Part shown: piece by piece, positions 39,281 to 48,349 of the stretch
How the letters are laid out: every line of letters begins with the position of its first letter
Position numbering within the stretch: the first letter of the stretch is position 1
Source: Methylophilaceae bacterium
Lineage (GTDB): Bacteria > Pseudomonadota > Gammaproteobacteria > Burkholderiales > Methylophilaceae
Length of the DNA: 54,438 nt
Direction of reading: 5' to 3'
Assembly (NCBI GenBank): GCA_011391175.1
Contig: JAABQZ010000003.1
Coordinates: 1-54,438 of the forward strand
The notes under the pieces: generated by a model
Seen by the model: the letters and a program-made list of their open reading frames with translations, nothing else
What the model was told of the DNA's origin: nothing
The model's database searches: none
Translations under genes and position numbers: made by a program

Positions 39281-39481
39281 ATGAAAGCTGAAACCCATCC
39301 AAATTACCCAGAAATCAACATTACCTGTAGCTGCGGCAACAAGTTTAAAACACGCTCTACCCATGGCCGCGACATGAGTATTGAGGTGTGTTCACAATGC
39401 CATCCGTTTTACACTGGCAAACAAAAAATATTAGACACGGCTGGTCGTGTAGAGAAATTCAAACAAAAATACGGTATGTAA
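39281..39481 (+). CDS. rpmE: 50S ribosomal protein L31, zinc (C+) type
   Basis: The 66-residue protein keeps the four zinc-binding cysteines C16, C18, C37 and C40 (CSCGN and [11 protein letters not shown]). This is the zinc-containing L31 form, also a zinc reservoir. ATG 39281 has AGAGAG upstream; the frame is open further 5' but that part is not L31-like. A strong terminator follows. Confidence 0.97.
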   Translation: MKAETHPNYPEINITCSCGNKFKTRSTHGRDMSIEVCSQCHPFYTGKQKILDTAGRVEKFKQKYGM

Positions 39482-39506
39482 TTTACGTTTTAATCGTATC
39501 TTTCAC

Positions 39507-39534
39507 AAAAAAGGCAGCTTGGCTGCCTTTTTTT
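39507..39534 (+). terminator. Intrinsic terminator after rpmE
   Basis: The stem AAAAAAGGCAGC / GCTGCCTTTTTT has a TTG loop and continues into a T run, 25 nt after the rpmE stop. It is near symmetric and would also work on the other strand. Confidence 0.93.
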
Positions 39535-39637
39535 ATTTCTCAACTTTATTTCTTAAGCCTTCAGAATGCTAAACTCCTAATAATTTATAATTCTGCAAAA
39601 TATGCGATTTGATCTAGACCACGATTGGCAAGGCAAT

Positions 39638-41248
39638 ATGTCCACTCCCCGCGCAAAAGTGGGTGAGCGCGCCAAAACACATTTGCTACTCGTGCTATGC
39701 GCAGTATGGTTATGTATGGGCTTAGTCGGACATGCACCGTGGAAGCCATTTGAATCTCATACCATCAGTAGCATTAAAACCATCCTCGATACGGGCAATT
39801 TAATTGCTCCTAGCGCAGCCAGCAATGCGCATATTGCCAACCCACCACTGTATTACTTAAGCGCTGCAGCAACAGCTAAAATACTAAGCCCAATATTACC
39901 CATGCATGACGCCGCGCGCATTGTCACAGGCTTGTGGATGTTGATTACCTTGTTAATGATAGGCATGACAGGCCGCGAACTATGGGGCAAGGGCTTTGGC
40001 CGTCAAACCACATTTGTTTTTATTGGCGCGCTCGGCTTGGTGCTTAGCGCACATACACTTATGCCCGCCGTATCTGCGCTCACGGGCCTCGCAAGTAGTT
40101 TTTATGCACTTGCGTTGGCTAAAAGGCGGCCTTATCGTGCCAGTCTTTTATTGGGTTTAGGCATGGCGGTGAGCTTTTTATCCACTGGCTTGCAACCACT
40201 GGTGATTATTTTAGCCACCTGTTTTGCTTTACCAGGTTTATTTAGCGCTTGGCGCAATATAAGCTATACCAAAGTCATCTTGCTCGCATTATTAATAGTA
40301 AGCCCATTTATTGTAGGCTGGTCGATAATATGCCAAACCTATTATCCTGACATATTCCAACACTGGTGGAGTTTGTCTTGGCTACAGTTTACGCATAGCA
40401 ATCATGTCTATTTTTTAAATATTTTGTTATGGTATGCATGGCCTGCAATGCCGCTTGCCGCTTGGGGATTATGGCGCTATCGCAGCCAATTAATGCACAA
40501 GCCAAGATTTCAACTCATCATCACTTTTTTTGTTGCTACCTGGCTGTTTATCGGCTTGGGCTACGATAAAGAAGTATTTGCGTTGCCTTTTTTAGTGCCA
40601 CTTACCGCCATGGCTGGTGGCAGTATTGAAACATTGAAACGCGGCACTGCGGGCGCATTAAGCTGGTTTGGCCTTATTTTATTTGGGCTGATGAGTTTTT
40701 TAATCTGGCTAGGCTGGTTGGCCATGCTGACTGGCAACCCCGCCAAAATAAAGGAGCGCTTGATATTTTTATCTGGCATGCAGCAGCTCAATTTCAATAT
40801 CATCGCTTTTTCAATTGCAGCAGCACTGACGCTCATTTGGCTGTTTGCTATTTTTCGCTCGCAATTTTCCAACCGCTCTAGCGCTACCAATTGGGCTATT
40901 GGCATGACTTGCGTATGGACACTATTGATGACCTTGTGGTTGCCATTGATTGATTCTGCACGCAGTTATCGCACCGTATTTTCTAGCCTTAGCAAAGCAT
41001 TGCCAACCAATTATGCGTGCGTAAAAAGTCAAAATTTAGGCAGTGCACAGCGCGATTTACTGCATTACTACACTGACATTAAAACCTTGAATGCTGAATC
41101 TGATCAAGCCTTAACTTGCGATTTATACTTAATAGAAGATCAAAAAGGTCACGTTAAAATTGAACCCAATAGCGACTGGAAATTAATTTGGAGTGGCAAG
41201 CGCGTAAGTGAACGGCGCGAAAGTTTTAGATTATTTCAACATTACTAA
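39638..41248 (+). CDS. Glycosyltransferase family 39 (ArnT/PMT-like) membrane protein
   Basis: This 536-residue polytopic protein has about ten to twelve transmembrane helices. The first periplasmic loop has the acidic-aromatic region PWKPFESHT and NPPLYYLSAA, the layout of the GT-C/ArnT family, which move sugars from polyprenyl phosphate to lipid A or proteins. In place of the usual DE pair there is FESHT, so the catalytic acid is uncertain. A ~100-residue soluble C-terminus follows the last helix. ATG 39638 has AAGG 4 nt upstream; ATG 39602 has none. The acceptor is unknown. It is flanked by terminators and hairpins. Confidence 0.75.
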   Translation: MSTPRAKVGERAKTHLLLVLCAVWLCMGLVGHAPWKPFESHTISSIKTILDTGNLIAPSAASNAHIANPPLYYLSAAATAKILSPILPMHDAARIVTGLWMLITLLMIGMTGRELWGKGFGRQTTFVFIGALGLVLSAHTLMPAVSALTGLASSFYALALAKRRPYRASLLLGLGMAVSFLSTGLQPLVIILATCFALPGLFSAWRNISYTKVILLALLIVSPFIVGWSIICQTYYPDIFQHWWSLSWLQFTHSNHVYFLNILLWYAWPAMPLAAWGLWRYRSQLMHKPRFQLIITFFVATWLFIGLGYDKEVFALPFLVPLTAMAGGSIETLKRGTAGALSWFGLILFGLMSFLIWLGWLAMLTGNPAKIKERLIFLSGMQQLNFNIIAFSIAAALTLIWLFAIFRSQFSNRSSATNWAIGMTCVWTLLMTLWLPLIDSARSYRTVFSSLSKALPTNYACVKSQNLGSAQRDLLHYYTDIKTLNAESDQALTCDLYLIEDQKGHVKIEPNSDWKLIWSGKRVSERRESFRLFQHY

Positions 41249-41254
41249 GCTAAC

Positions 41255-41277
41255 TGGTCTAGTTAAAAACTAGACCA
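41255..41277. terminator. Perfect 10-bp hairpin between convergent genes
   Basis: TGGTCTAGTT and AACTAGACCA are perfectly complementary with an AAA loop. The hairpin spans the stop of the minus-strand transporter gene and follows the plus-strand GT39 gene by 6 nt. There is no T run on either side, so it may be a transcript-end stabiliser or weak bidirectional terminator. Confidence 0.45.
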
Positions 41278-42058
41278 ACACCATTTTAGTGCCTGCAAAT
41301 ACCAGCACCAGTGCCAATAATTTCCGAATGGTCGGGTTCGCTAATTTTCTACTGCCGTATTCTGCGCCAATCAATGCGCCTAGCACAGCCGCTAGCGCCC
41401 AATACATAAGACCTGCTGGCAATATAGGCGCTTTAGTCAAAACGCCGATTAAGCCAGATATTGAATTCACTAAAATAAATGCGGCCGATACCCCAGAAAT
41501 AACTTTGGTTTTTGCCCAACAAAAATACAACAAAATAGGGCTTAAAAAAATGCCCCCGCCCACACCAGTTAAGCCAGAAATAAAACCTAAACCAGCCCCC
41601 AAGGTGAGCAAAACTGGTTTTGCAACGGGCTTCACATGCACATCGTCAGTTTTATTGGCATTTCTAAATATGGTCCATGCAGCGTATAACAAACATACGC
41701 CTACCAGCGCTTTGTAGGCGTTATTGGGCAAAGTAATTTGTCCACCAATAAATGCGGCAGGGATGGAAGTGAGCGCAATCGGCCAAAATAACGTCCAATT
41801 AAACGCACGCACTTGGTAAAACTTATACAGCCCTATGGAAGCCACCAGCATGTTTAAGCCTAATGCGGCAGGCCGCATTTCTGCTGGCGCCATGCTGGCC
41901 AAAGCAAAAACCGCCAAATAAGCGGATGCGCCGCCATGCCCTACCGATGAAAAAAGTAAGGCTGCTAAAAAAATCAATGGCGCTATAATCAGTGCTTCTG
42001 ACACAAGCCCTACTTTAAGTTTTAAGATGCTGCGAAATGGCTGTCGCGACTTGCGCAT
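41270..42058 (-). CDS. TauE/SafE family sulfite/anion exporter
   Basis: This ~262-residue membrane protein has about eight helices. It carries the repeated TauE/SafE signature: SSVGHGGASAYLAVFAL in the first half and GFISGLTGVGGGIFLSPIL in the second. Family members export sulfite, sulfoacetate or other small anions. The start is uncertain: ATG 42058 overlaps fdsD by 44 nt, and GTG 42004 would not overlap. Being last in a formate dehydrogenase run suggests a role tied to formate, sulfur or molybdenum handling, but that is only inference. Confidence 0.88.
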   Translation of the reverse strand: MRKSRQPFRSILKLKVGLVSEALIIAPLIFLAALLFSSVGHGGASAYLAVFALASMAPAEMRPAALGLNMLVASIGLYKFYQVRAFNWTLFWPIALTSIPAAFIGGQITLPNNAYKALVGVCLLYAAWTIFRNANKTDDVHVKPVAKPVLLTLGAGLGFISGLTGVGGGIFLSPILLYFCWAKTKVISGVSAAFILVNSISGLIGVLTKAPILPAGLMYWALAAVLGALIGAEYGSRKLANPTIRKLLALVLVFAGTKMVLV

Positions 42059-42233
42059 GTAAGCCAAGTCCGTTTTCTTCGCTCACATATTTGGCAATTT
42101 GTTGGCGCATATCCAGTGTCCAAAAGCGGTTGAGGTGATTGGCAATTTCAATATTAGCTTGCGTTTTATTCGGGTCGGCACCAAAAAAATCACCTACTTG
42201 GTTTGCCATTTTTACTAGGGTTTCGTTTTGCAT
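42015..42233 (-). CDS. fdsD: Formate dehydrogenase delta subunit FdsD
   Basis: This 72-residue soluble helical protein has the FdsD pattern LVKMANQVGDFF ... NHLNRFWTLDMRQQI. In Cupriavidus and Rhodobacter-type NAD-dependent formate dehydrogenases, FdsD is a small subunit needed for active complex. It lies 20 nt after fdhD. The transporter gene overlaps its end. Confidence 0.93.
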   Translation of the reverse strand: MQNETLVKMANQVGDFFGADPNKTQANIEIANHLNRFWTLDMRQQIAKYVSEENGLGLHAQVATAISQHLKT

Positions 42234-42253
42234 AATTTAAATATTATAAAGTT

Positions 42254-43213
42254 TTAATTTTTAATGCGCTGTGGATGGGTATAAACTACAAATTGTTGCT
42301 CTCGCAAAAATCCTACTAGGGTTACACCATAGGTTTGCGCAATGCGCACCGCCAAGCCCGTGGGCGCAGAGATTGCAGCAAGCATATCATAGCCTGCCAA
42401 TGCCACTTTTTGCACCATCTCCATGCTGGCACGGCTGGATGTTAGCACGAATCCATTTTCCTGCTGTGCTGACTTGGCCAACGCGCCAATCAGCTTATCC
42501 ATGGCATTATGGCGACCGACATCTTCGCGCAGCATCACAACCTCGCCTTGTGCATTCACCCAAGCGCAGGCATGCGTCGCGCCAGTCGCTTGCTGCAACA
42601 CTTGCTTCGTTTGTAGCGTTTTAAAGGCCGCAAGAATGCTACTAGCAGACATCTTTCCCAGCGATACTCCAGAAGCCGCATCGGTATTAGCTTGCAGGGT
42701 ATCTTTTTTTTCTCGCACTGTCTTCTCTAGCTTTGAATGATCAAGTACGGGCAAACGCAGTGCTTGTTCTAAGCTTTCCGCACCACACAAGCCACACCCT
42801 GTACGGCCTGCTAAATTACGCCGTCGCTCTTTTAACATGGCAAATGCTTCACTGGCAACTTCTAAACGCAGTTCAATGCCTTGTGCCTGCGTAACAATTT
42901 CAATATCGTACAGTTCATTTTTATTTTGCAAAATGCCTTCACTGAGTGAAAAACCTAATGCAAAATCCTCTAAATCTTGCGGTGTGGCCAACATTACCGC
43001 GTGCGAAACACCGTTGTAAATCAAGGCAATTGGTACTTCTTCAGCCACTTTGTCTGTTGCGTTGCTGCTAAGTCCGTCGTGCCAGCGCTTTACATTGACC
43101 TCGCTTAAAGGTGCATCAACGATAAATGGTGATTTTTCCAATGGTTTTAAATATGCGTTAAGCAGGCTGCCGCACTTTTTTATTTGCCTGATTAGCAAAT
43201 GCAATTTGCGCAT
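42254..43213 (-). CDS. fdhD: Formate dehydrogenase accessory sulfurtransferase FdhD (FdsC)
   Basis: This ~319-residue protein delivers sulfur from a cysteine desulfurase to the bis-MGD cofactor of formate dehydrogenase. It has EVPIALIYNGVSH, the two-cysteine motif GCGLCGAES, REDVGRHNAMDKLIG and SSRASMEMVQKVA. The 5' end overlaps fdsA: ATG 43213 is used, but TTG 43141, just past the fdsA stop, is also possible. Order fdsG-fdsB-fdsA-fdhD-fdsD matches the known fdsGBACD operon. Confidence 0.94.
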   Translation of the reverse strand: MRKLHLLIRQIKKCGSLLNAYLKPLEKSPFIVDAPLSEVNVKRWHDGLSSNATDKVAEEVPIALIYNGVSHAVMLATPQDLEDFALGFSLSEGILQNKNELYDIEIVTQAQGIELRLEVASEAFAMLKERRRNLAGRTGCGLCGAESLEQALRLPVLDHSKLEKTVREKKDTLQANTDAASGVSLGKMSASSILAAFKTLQTKQVLQQATGATHACAWVNAQGEVVMLREDVGRHNAMDKLIGALAKSAQQENGFVLTSSRASMEMVQKVALAGYDMLAAISAPTGLAVRIAQTYGVTLVGFLREQQFVVYTHPQRIKN

Positions 43214-46055
43214 CGGCAAAGGTATTGTAATGTTTTTGCCAATCAGAAAGCTGATTCACCCGCGTCACTTGCACCGCTGTCACCTTAAACTCTGGGCAAT
43301 TAGTCGCCCAGTCTGAGTTGTCGGTGGTAATCACATTCGCCCCCGATTCTGGGTGATGGAAAGTGGTGTAAATCACGCCTGGTTGTACGCGTTCGGTTAA
43401 ATTCGCTCGCAATACGGTTTCACCTGCGCGGCTAGTAATACCAATCCAGTCGCCTTGCTTAATGCCACGTTCTTCAGCATCGTGTGGATGAATCTCCACC
43501 GTATCTTCATGATGCCATTCTACATTTTTGGTGCGGCGCGTTTGTGCGCCAACGTTGTATTGGCTCAAAATACGGCCCGTAGTGAGGATAAGGGGATACT
43601 TCGCATTCACTTTTTCAGTGGTAGGCACATACTGGGTAACGAAAAACTTGCCTTTGCCGCGCACAAATTCGTCAACGTGCATGGTCGGTGTGCCTAATGG
43701 CGCTTCATCGTTGCATGGCCATTGTATGCTACCTAGCTCGTCTAGTTTTTTAAAGCTCACACCCTTAAATGTCGGGGTCAGTGCGGCGATTTCATCCATA
43801 ATTTCACTGGCATGGTTATAGTGCATGGGGTAACCCAAAGCTTCGGAAAGCTTAGCGGTAATTTCCCAATCTTCTAAGCCATTTTCTCCATTCCCGTTCT
43901 TGGGCGCCATCACACGACGCACGGGAGAAATTCTTCTTTCAGCATTGGTAAAGGTACCGCTTTTCTCAAGGAAAGACGCACCTGGGAAAAACACATGTGC
44001 GTACATGGCGGTTTCGTTTAAAAATAAATCCTGCACAATCACGCACTCCATGCTCTCTAGCGCGTGTGTGACATGCTGTGTATTCGGGTCACTTTGCGCG
44101 ATATCTTCGCCCACGCAATACAGCGCTTTAAAGCGTCCTTCACCCGCAAGGTCTAGCATATTCGGGATGCGCAAGCCTGGCTCTGGGCTAAGTGGTCTAC
44201 CCCAAGCTGCTTCAAATAAGGCTTTGGCCGCTGGGTCAGACACATGACGATAGCCCGGGTATTCATGCGGCATGCTGCCCATATCACAACTGCCTTGCAC
44301 GTTATTTTGACCACGAAGTGGGTTAATACCCACACCTTCGCGTCCGACATTACCTGTAGCCATAGCCAAATTGGCGATACCCATTACAGTAGTAGAGCCT
44401 TGGCTGTGTTCGGTGACACCTAAGCCATAATAAATAGCGCCATTGCCACCGGTGGCAAATAGGCGCGCTGCCTCCCGCATGGTTTGCGCTTTTACGCCTA
44501 ATGTTTCCTCTAAGGCTTCAGGTGAGTTTTCTGGCTTTGCCACAAAATCGCGCCATGCGATGTATGAATCCCACTCGCAACGCTCGCGCACAAAGTCTTC
44601 TTTTACCAAGCCCTCTGTCACCACTACATGTGCTAAAGCTGAAACTAAGGCGACGTTAGTACCAGGACGCAAATTCAGGTGGTAATCAGCGCGAACATGT
44701 GGTGAGTTTTCTACCAAGTCAATCGCACGCGGATCAGCAATGATTAATTTTGCACCTTCGCGCAGGCGGCGTTTCATCTGCGATGCAAACACAGGATGGC
44801 CGTCAGTCGGGTTGGCGCCAATAATCATAATCACGTCAGATTGCATCACTGAGTCAAACGTTTGGGTACCTGCAGATTCGCCAATGGTTTGTTTTAAGCC
44901 ATACCCAGTTGGAGAATGACAGACCCGTGCGCAAGTATCCACATTGTTAGTACCAAACACCGCGCGTACTAATTTTTGCGTCACATAGACTTCTTCATTG
45001 GTGCAACGGCTAGAAGTAATGCCACCCATGGCATCTTTGCCGTACTTAGCTTCAATCCGTTTAATCTCGCTTGCGGCATAGTTAATCGCCTCATCCCAGC
45101 TCACAATTTGCCATTCGTCATGGATAGTTTTGCGTATCATGGGTGTGGTGATGCGGTCTTTATGCGTGGCATAGCCCCAAGCAAATCTTCCCTTGACGCA
45201 ACTATGTCCATGATTAGCACCGCCATCTTTGTTCGGGCTCATCCGCACTACTTCTTCGCCCTTCATCTCGGCATTAAAGCTGCAACCCACACCACAATAA
45301 GCGCAAGTAGTGGTTACACTATGTTCTGGCGTACCCGCTTCAATGACGGTTTTTTCCATCAATGTAGCGGTTGGGCAGGCTTGGACACATGCGCCGCAAG
45401 ATACACATTCTGAATCCATGAAATCTTTGCCACCCGCCGACACTTTGCTACCAAAGCCACGACCTTCGATGGTCAGAGCAAATGTGCCTTGTGTTTCTTC
45501 ACAAGCACGCACACATCGACTACACACGATGCACTTGCTCGGGTCAAAAGTAAAATAGGGGTTGGATTCGTCTTTTTCCTGCTTGAGGTGGTTTTCACCC
45601 TCATAGCCATAGCGCACTTCGCGCAACCCTACTGCACCTGCCATGTCTTGCAATTCACAGTCGCCATTGGCCGCACAGGTCAGGCAATCCAGCGGATGGT
45701 CAGAAATGTACAACTCCATCACACCGCGGCGCACATCGGCTAATTTCGACGTTTGGGTATGAACTTTTAACCCTTCCGCGACGGGCGTTGTACAAGAAGC
45801 GGGGTAACCTTTACGGCCTTCAATTTCCACCAAACAGAGGCGGCAAGAGCCAAAAGGCTCCAGTGAATCCGTCGCGCATAACTTTGGTACCGTTACACCC
45901 GAAACTTGCGCGGCGCGCATAATGGAAGTACCTTCTGGCACGCTCACCTCCACGCCGTCAATATTCAGCGTGACCTGTTTTTGCGATAGCCGCTTTGGTG
46001 TACCAAAATCGGGTTTTGCTTGAAACTGCGGGGTTGTATATTTAATGTCGTCCAT
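43158..46055 (-). CDS. fdsA: NAD-dependent formate dehydrogenase alpha subunit FdsA
   Basis: This 965-residue subunit oxidises formate to CO2 at a molybdenum-bisMGD centre. Domains in order: a 2Fe-2S ferredoxin-like N-terminus (cysteines 60, 71, 74, 88), a NuoG-like His/Cys cluster (HPLDCLTCAANGDC), two 4Fe-4S motifs (CIVCSRCVRAC and CVSCGACVQAC), the CAYCGVGC cluster, and the molybdopterin domain. The metal ligand is cysteine 379 in DTCARVCH, so it is the non-selenium form. A C-terminal molydopterin-binding domain closes the protein. ATG 46055 has AAGGAA upstream. It supplies NADH and CO2 from C1 metabolism. Confidence 0.97.
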   Translation of the reverse strand: MDDIKYTTPQFQAKPDFGTPKRLSQKQVTLNIDGVEVSVPEGTSIMRAAQVSGVTVPKLCATDSLEPFGSCRLCLVEIEGRKGYPASCTTPVAEGLKVHTQTSKLADVRRGVMELYISDHPLDCLTCAANGDCELQDMAGAVGLREVRYGYEGENHLKQEKDESNPYFTFDPSKCIVCSRCVRACEETQGTFALTIEGRGFGSKVSAGGKDFMDSECVSCGACVQACPTATLMEKTVIEAGTPEHSVTTTCAYCGVGCSFNAEMKGEEVVRMSPNKDGGANHGHSCVKGRFAWGYATHKDRITTPMIRKTIHDEWQIVSWDEAINYAASEIKRIEAKYGKDAMGGITSSRCTNEEVYVTQKLVRAVFGTNNVDTCARVCHSPTGYGLKQTIGESAGTQTFDSVMQSDVIMIIGANPTDGHPVFASQMKRRLREGAKLIIADPRAIDLVENSPHVRADYHLNLRPGTNVALVSALAHVVVTEGLVKEDFVRERCEWDSYIAWRDFVAKPENSPEALEETLGVKAQTMREAARLFATGGNGAIYYGLGVTEHSQGSTTVMGIANLAMATGNVGREGVGINPLRGQNNVQGSCDMGSMPHEYPGYRHVSDPAAKALFEAAWGRPLSPEPGLRIPNMLDLAGEGRFKALYCVGEDIAQSDPNTQHVTHALESMECVIVQDLFLNETAMYAHVFFPGASFLEKSGTFTNAERRISPVRRVMAPKNGNGENGLEDWEITAKLSEALGYPMHYNHASEIMDEIAALTPTFKGVSFKKLDELGSIQWPCNDEAPLGTPTMHVDEFVRGKGKFFVTQYVPTTEKVNAKYPLILTTGRILSQYNVGAQTRRTKNVEWHHEDTVEIHPHDAEERGIKQGDWIGITSRAGETVLRANLTERVQPGVIYTTFHHPESGANVITTDNSDWATNCPEFKVTAVQVTRVNQLSDWQKHYNTFADAQIAFANQANKKVRQPA

Positions 46056-46089
46056 CAATATTTCCTTATTTCTGGGCTCTATTGCCGCC

Positions 46090-47655
46090 TTAAGTAGCAG
46101 CTTTCTTTGCCGACTCTATTCCAAAGTCTTCACCAAAATGGTTAATGGCACTCAACACGGGGTATGGCGTCATGCCGCCCAAGGCACACAGCGAACCATT
46201 AATCATCGTATCAGACAAATCACGCACCAATTGCACCTGCTTGCCATGCTCTTTAGCATTACCTCTATTAGCAACAATTCGATCAATCACTTCCGCACCA
46301 CGTGTACTGCCTATGCGGCACGGTGTACATTTACCACAGCTTTCTATGGCACAAAACTCAAATGCGTAACGCGCCATTTTACTCATGTCCACACTGTCAT
46401 CAAAGGCCACAATGCCGCCATGCCCCAGTACCGCCCAAATCTTACTAAACTCCTCATAATCAAGTGGTGTGTCAAATTGGCTTTCTGGCAAAAATGCACC
46501 TAATGGCCCACCCACTTGCACCGCACGAATTGGCCTGCCAGTCGCCGAGCCACCACCAAAATCGTACAGTAATTCACGTAGCGTTGCGCCAAAGGCCAAC
46601 TCAACCAAACCAGCTTGCTTAATATTGCCAGCCAACTGAATAGGCAATGTACCACGCGAACGACCCATGCCGTAATCTGCATAATACTGCGCACCCTCAT
46701 CCAAAATAATCGGGATGGTCGCTAACGATATGACATTATTCACCACGGTTGGTTTACCGAATAAACCTTCAATGGCGGGCAGTGGCGGTTTAAAACGCAC
46801 TTGGCCACGCTTGCCTTCTAAACTTTCCAGCAAGGAAGTCTCTTCACCGCAAATGTAGGCGCCTGCTGCGCGGCGTACTTCTAAATTGAATGCGTGTCCA
46901 GAGCCGCAAATATTTTGACCCAGATAACCTGCTTGTTCAGCTTTGGCAATGGCTTCATTTAATGTTTTTAGCGCGTGCGGGTATTCACTACGCAGATAAA
47001 TATAACCTTGGGTAGCACCTACTGCAATGCCCGCAATGGTCATGCCTTCAATCAGAACAAAGGGGTCGTCTTCCATTATCATGCGGTCAGAATAAGTACC
47101 CGAATCGCCTTCATCAGCGTTGCAGACGATATATTTTTGTTCGCCTTTTGCACCTAACACCGTGTTCCATTTAATGCCTGTGGGGAAAGCCGCACCGCCA
47201 CGACCGCGCAAGCCAGAATCAGTGACTGCTTTGACGATTTCTGCACTTGTCATCTTTAGCGCGTTGTTAAGACCTTTATAGCCATGATGCGCAACGTAGT
47301 CATCCAAACAAACGGGGTTAGTAATGCCAGAACGGGCAAAAGTTAAACGTTGTTGCTTTTTAAGCCAGCTAATTTCTTCGGTTAAACCTAGATTTAAAGG
47401 ATGTGCGCCTGCATTTAAAAAGTCTGCGTCAAACAAACTAGGCACATCTTTGGGCTGCACAGGGGCAAATGCCACACGTCCTTCACTGGTTGCTACTTCG
47501 ACAAACGGCTCCAACCAGAACAAACCGCGCGAACCGTTTCTAATAAGCTCAATCTGCATGCCGCGCTTGCCAGCCTCTGCCTGTATTGCTTTTGCAGTGC
47601 GGTCTGCGCCCAAAGACAAAGCGGTCGAATCTCGGGGTACGTATACTTTGACCAT
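46090..47655 (-). CDS. fdsB: Formate dehydrogenase beta subunit FdsB (NuoF-like)
   Basis: This 521-residue diaphorase subunit carries electrons from FdsA to NAD+. After an N-terminal thioredoxin-like part (about 1-120) comes the NuoF module: GRGGAAFPTGIKW for FMN binding, CNADEGDSGTYSDR, and the 4Fe-4S motif ESCGKCTPCRIG near the C-terminus. ATG 47655 shares one base with the fdsG stop. fdsA follows 34 nt downstream. Confidence 0.97.
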   Translation of the reverse strand: MVKVYVPRDSTALSLGADRTAKAIQAEAGKRGMQIELIRNGSRGLFWLEPFVEVATSEGRVAFAPVQPKDVPSLFDADFLNAGAHPLNLGLTEEISWLKKQQRLTFARSGITNPVCLDDYVAHHGYKGLNNALKMTSAEIVKAVTDSGLRGRGGAAFPTGIKWNTVLGAKGEQKYIVCNADEGDSGTYSDRMIMEDDPFVLIEGMTIAGIAVGATQGYIYLRSEYPHALKTLNEAIAKAEQAGYLGQNICGSGHAFNLEVRRAAGAYICGEETSLLESLEGKRGQVRFKPPLPAIEGLFGKPTVVNNVISLATIPIILDEGAQYYADYGMGRSRGTLPIQLAGNIKQAGLVELAFGATLRELLYDFGGGSATGRPIRAVQVGGPLGAFLPESQFDTPLDYEEFSKIWAVLGHGGIVAFDDSVDMSKMARYAFEFCAIESCGKCTPCRIGSTRGAEVIDRIVANRGNAKEHGKQVQLVRDLSDTMINGSLCALGGMTPYPVLSAINHFGEDFGIESAKKAAT

Positions 47656-48146
47656 TACGCCGCCCTCGCCTCTGCCACAATCTCCGCCACCTTGTCAGCT
47701 GTCATGCGGCCATACACATCATCGCCCAACATCACGGCGGGCGAGCAAGCACAATTGCCTAGGCAATACACAGGCAACAATGTCACAGCGCCGTCTTGTG
47801 TCGTTTCATGGTAATCAATACCCAGCGCCGCTTTCACATTCGCCTCCAGCTTTTCGCTACCCATAGCCTGACAACTTTCTGCGCGGCAAATTTGCAGCAC
47901 ATGCTTGCCTACTGGGTGTGTATGAAAATGGTGGTAAAACGTCACTACCCCGTGCACTTCTGCAATTGAAAGTGCCAAAGCTTTAGAGATAGGTAAATAG
48001 CAAGCTTCTGGCACCCAGCCAATGTCATCCTGAATGGCGTGCAGAATAGGTAATAAGGCACCCGGCATGTGTTGATTCTTGGCAATATGCGCGTCAATTT
48101 TTGAGGCCATATCCAGTTTTTCTTGAGTAGTTAAGTCTGCCACCAC
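47655..48146 (-). CDS. fdsG: Formate dehydrogenase gamma subunit FdsG (NuoE-like)
   Basis: This ~163-residue 2Fe-2S subunit pairs with FdsB. Cluster cysteines lie in CRAESC and [10 protein letters not shown], as in NuoE. The N-terminal helix bundle ([19 protein letters not shown]) is typical. GTG 48146 is chosen because AGGA lies 6 nt upstream; TTG 48152 and GTG 48143 are alternatives. It is the first gene of the fds operon and is divergent from moaA across about 200 bp. Confidence 0.95.
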   Translation of the reverse strand: MVADLTTQEKLDMASKIDAHIAKNQHMPGALLPILHAIQDDIGWVPEACYLPISKALALSIAEVHGVVTFYHHFHTHPVGKHVLQICRAESCQAMGSEKLEANVKAALGIDYHETTQDGAVTLLPVYCLGNCACSPAVMLGDDVYGRMTADKVAEIVAEARAA

Positions 48147-48349
48147 AACCAATCCTATATTAAAATGTCAGTTAACATATGACAATATTCAAAACACTAG
48201 TATCATAAACTTATTTGGCCGCTAATCAAGGCGGTTATTAGTGTTTAGGCTAAAAACAAGCATAGATATAATTAAAACCAAGTTAAGTATTACTTATTGA
48301 TGTCAAGACAGCACTTTTAAGACAACACGACGAATGAAAAATTCTAATT
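48147..48349. promoter_or_regulatory. Divergent fds / moaA control region with two dyads
   Basis: This AT-rich intergenic region must hold promoters for both operons. Two imperfectly centred dyads are visible: TGTCA-N9-TGACA (48166-48184) and CTAAT-N10-ATTAG (48222-48241). The first lies right before fdsG. Either could be the site of a regulator such as a LysR-type FdsR, but no regulator gene is present nearby. I see no molybdenum-cofactor riboswitch that I can support. Confidence 0.4.

Noticed and set aside
48153-48349. Molybdenum-cofactor riboswitch upstream of moaA
   Set aside because: The region is short and AT-rich, and the conserved motif layout could not be recognised by eye.
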